Position numbers and translations under genes: made by a program
In this document: in pieces, positions 61,713-64,000 of the stretch
Numbering within the stretch: the stretch's first letter is position 1
Layout: every line of letters starts with the position of its first letter
Source: Arthrobacter echini
GTDB lineage: Bacteria; Actinomycetota; Actinomycetes; Actinomycetales; Micrococcaceae
Reading direction: 5' to 3'
Length of the DNA stretch: 64,000 bases
Assembly: GCF_008107445.1 (NCBI RefSeq)
Contig: NZ_VSLD01000001.1
Location: forward strand, 310,001-374,000
The notes under the pieces: model-generated
What the model was told of the DNA's origin: nothing
Databases searched by the model: none
The model's input: only the letters and a program-made list of their open reading frames with translations

Positions 61713-62915
61713 TCAGTCGAACCAGGGATCGAGTCCGTGAAGGGGGAAGACTGCCTTGCGGGTGGCCATGACGGTGCGGTCCAGATCGTCGTTCGGGTCG
61801 TAGCCGATCTCCCAGGAGCGCCACCAGATGTCGGCGCCGTCGCCGAACAGTGCCGGTGCATCGATGCCATGGCGCTCGCGCACATAGTCGCGCCACGCCG
61901 CAGGTACGGCAGTCGTGGGCGAGATCCGGGCCCCCGCAGCCACGCCGACGAGGAGCGTCCATGCACGGGGCACCACGGTCGCCAGGGCATAGCCGCCGCC
62001 GCCGGTGGCGATCCAGCGCCCCCCGCACAGGCGATCGGCCAGCTCCCGCACACTGAGCATCAGGGCGTGCTGCGCATCGACGCTGAGCCGGAGGTTGGTC
62101 AGCGGATCCTCGCGATGCGAGTCGCAGCCGTGCTGGCTCACGATCACCTCGGGCGCGAAGGCCTCGGCGAGCTGCGGGACGATGGCGTGGAATGCGCGCA
62201 GGAACGCGGCGTCACCGGCAACGGTGGGCAGTGCCACGTTCACGGCGTAGCCCTCCGCGCCCGGCCCACCGAGCTCGCTGCAGAAACCGGTCCCCGGGAA
62301 CAGGCTCATGCCCGTCTCGTGCAGGGAGATGGTCATGACGCGGGGATCGTCCCAGAAGATGCTCTGGGTCCCGTCCCCGTGATGCGCGTCCACGTCCACA
62401 TACAGGACCCGCTGCACGCCGCGGTCGAGCAGGCGCTGGATCGAGGCTGCGGCGTCGTTGTAGATGCAGAACCCGCTGGCGCGCGATCGGGCGGCATGAT
62501 GCATGCCGCCACCGAAGTTGACCGCCCGGACGGCCGTCCCCTCCAGGATCGATTCGGCGGCGCCGAGGGAGCCACCGGCGAGGCGCGCGCTGGCCTCGTG
62601 CATGCCCGCGAACGCAGGTGTGTCCTCGGTTCCCAGACCATGGGCGGCATCGGATCGGTCGGGATTGCCGCTGATGCTCCGGACGGCCCCGACGTACTCG
62701 GCGCTGTGCACTGCCGCGAGGTCCTCGTCGGAGGCCACGGAGGGAGCAGTGACGCTCACGCCCTCGAGATCCAGCAGCCCGCTCTCGCGCGCGAGCCGGG
62801 CCGTCAGATGCAGCCGCTCGGGGTTCATGGGGTGCTGCCCGCCGAAGTCGTAGGCCAGCATGGAATCGTCCCAGACGACGTGGACGGGGACCGCTGGTCT
62901 CGGGTGCGTGGACAT
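61713..62915 (-). CDS. acuC: Histone-deacetylase-family protein, AcuC-like
   Basis: This 400-residue class I-type deacetylase has the zinc and charge-relay motifs FGGGMHHA, YVDVDAHHGDGTQSIFWDDP and VSQHGCDSHREDPLTNLRLS, and GGGGYALATVVPRAW. AcuC deacetylates acetyl-CoA synthetase in Bacillus; a similar lysine-deacetylase role is likely here. The ATG giving MSTHPRPAVPVHVVWDDS was chosen over an upstream extension that reads through the divergent promoter toward trkH. Confidence 0.93.
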   Translation of the reverse strand: MSTHPRPAVPVHVVWDDSMLAYDFGGQHPMNPERLHLTARLARESGLLDLEGVSVTAPSVASDEDLAAVHSAEYVGAVRSISGNPDRSDAAHGLGTEDTPAFAGMHEASARLAGGSLGAAESILEGTAVRAVNFGGGMHHAARSRASGFCIYNDAAASIQRLLDRGVQRVLYVDVDAHHGDGTQSIFWDDPRVMTISLHETGMSLFPGTGFCSELGGPGAEGYAVNVALPTVAGDAAFLRAFHAIVPQLAEAFAPEVIVSQHGCDSHREDPLTNLRLSVDAQHALMLSVRELADRLCGGRWIATGGGGYALATVVPRAWTLLVGVAAGARISPTTAVPAAWRDYVRERHGIDAPALFGDGADIWWRSWEIGYDPNDDLDRTVMATRKAVFPLHGLDPWFD

Positions 62916-63049
62916 CCCTGCAAGGCTACGCGACGATGGTTGCCCGGACGACGTGCCGCGATGAGATGCTTTACTACTGCAAGGGCAACTCGGGAAGATA
63001 CGGTACCGCTTCAGCGGCAGGACCGGCAGACGGTGTGGAGCGGGCGTCA

Positions 63050-64000
63050 ATGGCAAGTCAACAGCCACGGTGGCTGAGGGACGATCGACACGGATACCTC
63101 AGGATCCTGGGCTCCATCCGCGACTTCGCCGACTCGTTCGCCAACAGTTCACCCGCCCGCCTGGCCCTGATGGTCTTCAGCGCCGTGATCCTGGTGTTCA
63201 CCGCCCTGCTCAGCCTGCCCATGGCAGCGAGCAGCGGGACGGCCACGCCCCTGCACGACGCGCTGTTCACCGCCGTCTCCGCGGTCTGCGTCACCGGACT
63301 GACCGTGGTCTCCACCGCAGCGCACTGGTCCTTCTTCGGGCAGTTCGTGATCCTGCTCGGTATCTTCATCGGCGGGCTCGGAACCCTGACCCTCGCCTCC
63401 CTGCTGGCGCTGATCGTCAGCAGGCGCCTCGGCGTCCGCGGGAAGCTGCTGGCACAGGCCGCCCTGAACAACGCGAGCCGCCTCGGCGAGATCGGCACGC
63501 TGCTGCGGATCGTCATCACCACATCGGTGATCATCGAGATCGTCCTCGCCCTCGTGCTGGTCCCGCGCTTCCTGATCCTCGGCGAACCCTGGTGGGAAGC
63601 CCTCTGGCACGGCATCTTCTACTCCATCTCGGCCTTCAACAACGCGGGCTTCACCCCCCACACGGACGGGCTCGTGCCCTACGAGACGGATCTGTGGATC
63701 CTCACCCCGCTCATGGTCGGAGTCTTCCTGGGCAGCCTCGGATTCCCCGTGGTCATGGTCCTCGTGCAGGTCCGCCACCACTTCGGCAAGTGGTCGCTGC
63801 ACGCGAAACTCACCGTCACCGTCTCCCTGATCCTGCTCGTGGTGGGTTCCATCGCCTGGGCGCTGCTGGAGTGGGACAACGTCGGCACCATCGGGGAGCT
63901 GAACGGCGGGGACAAGACGATCCACGCCGTCTTCGCCTCGGTCATGATGCGCTCGGGCGGCTTCAACCTGGTGGACCAGAACGCCATGAGCCCGACGACG
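63050..64000 (+). CDS. TrkH/KtrB-family potassium uptake channel subunit (5' part, cut by window edge)
   Basis: The frame starts MASQQPRWLRDDRHGYLRIL and is still open at base 64000. The first pore unit is complete with the selectivity-filter motif FTAVSAVCVTGLTVV, and a second pore appears in YSISAFNNAGFTPHTDG. It should work with a TrkA/KtrA RCK subunit, probably encoded beyond the window. It is divergent from acuC across 134 bases. Confidence 0.93.
   Translation, partial: MASQQPRWLRDDRHGYLRILGSIRDFADSFANSSPARLALMVFSAVILVFTALLSLPMAASSGTATPLHDALFTAVSAVCVTGLTVVSTAAHWSFFGQFVILLGIFIGGLGTLTLASLLALIVSRRLGVRGKLLAQAALNNASRLGEIGTLLRIVITTSVIIEIVLALVLVPRFLILGEPWWEALWHGIFYSISAFNNAGFTPHTDGLVPYETDLWILTPLMVGVFLGSLGFPVVMVLVQVRHHFGKWSLHAKLTVTVSLILLVVGSIAWALLEWDNVGTIGELNGGDKTIHAVFASVMMRSGGFNLVDQNAMSPTT

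Overview
The window is a high-GC, gene-dense stretch of an actinobacterial chromosome, most likely from an Arthrobacter-like member of the Micrococcaceae. The signs are GTG/ATG starts with GTGA and TGATG overlaps, BldC-, Rex- and bS22-type genes, a menaquinone plus Ccs/Res cytochrome c set, and two proteins that closely resemble well-known Arthrobacter enzymes (dimethylglycine oxidase and N-carbamoylsarcosine amidase). No rRNA, tRNA, CRISPR array, prophage or insertion sequence was recognised.

1-12.3 kb. A branched-chain-type 2-oxoacid dehydrogenase operon (E1alpha, E1beta, start of E2) lies opposite an Lrp/AsnC regulator. Next is a compact minus-strand unit: a secreted acidic protein, a DedA protein, a PAP2 phosphatase, a PhoB-type regulator and a sensor kinase. 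It looks like an envelope or lipid-carrier module with its own two-component system. A decayed patch follows, with a truncated SGNH hydrolase, a Kup C-terminal remnant and a truncated MprF-like membrane domain, then a COG4705 membrane protein and an IclR regulator.

12.3-23.6 kb. A three-component Rieske oxygenase (oxygenase, reductase, Rieske ferredoxin) is divergently arranged with a dimethylglycine oxidase. This fits glycine betaine to dimethylglycine to sarcosine. A POT transporter, a DUF1028 protein, an ACS-type MFS transporter and an amidase follow.

23.6-36.7 kb. A phenylacetate regulon: paaABCDE plus an enoyl-CoA hydratase-family gene on the minus strand, a divergent TetR regulator (PaaR), and a second operon of thiolase, enoyl-CoA hydratase, 3-hydroxyacyl-CoA dehydrogenase and PaaZ. 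Three copies of one palindrome mark both operon promoters and the paaR leader. Between the two halves sits an AbiEi/DUF559 nuclease-like gene flanked on both sides by arrays of short inverted and tandem repeats whose shared core lies in opposite orientation on the two sides. This is the least explained part of the window. A paaK ligase gene is not in view.

36.7-44.1 kb. Oligopeptidase B, a MenI-like thioesterase, a tyrosine phosphatase, menB, menE and menA, and two small membrane proteins.

44.1-51.8 kb. A catabolic island: an IclR regulator, N-carbamoylsarcosine amidase, a fused HyuA-HyuB ATP-dependent hydantoinase and an MFS transporter. It fits creatinine or N-methylhydantoin to sarcosine, the same product the betaine cluster would make.

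51.8-64 kb. Core functions: ccsB, resB, ccdA and a TlpA/ResA thioredoxin, histidine phosphatase, YceI, Rex, a glutaredoxin-like protein, a HAD phosphatase, bS22, BldC, an ArsR regulator, an AcuC-type deacetylase, and the start of a TrkH/KtrB potassium channel cut by the window edge.
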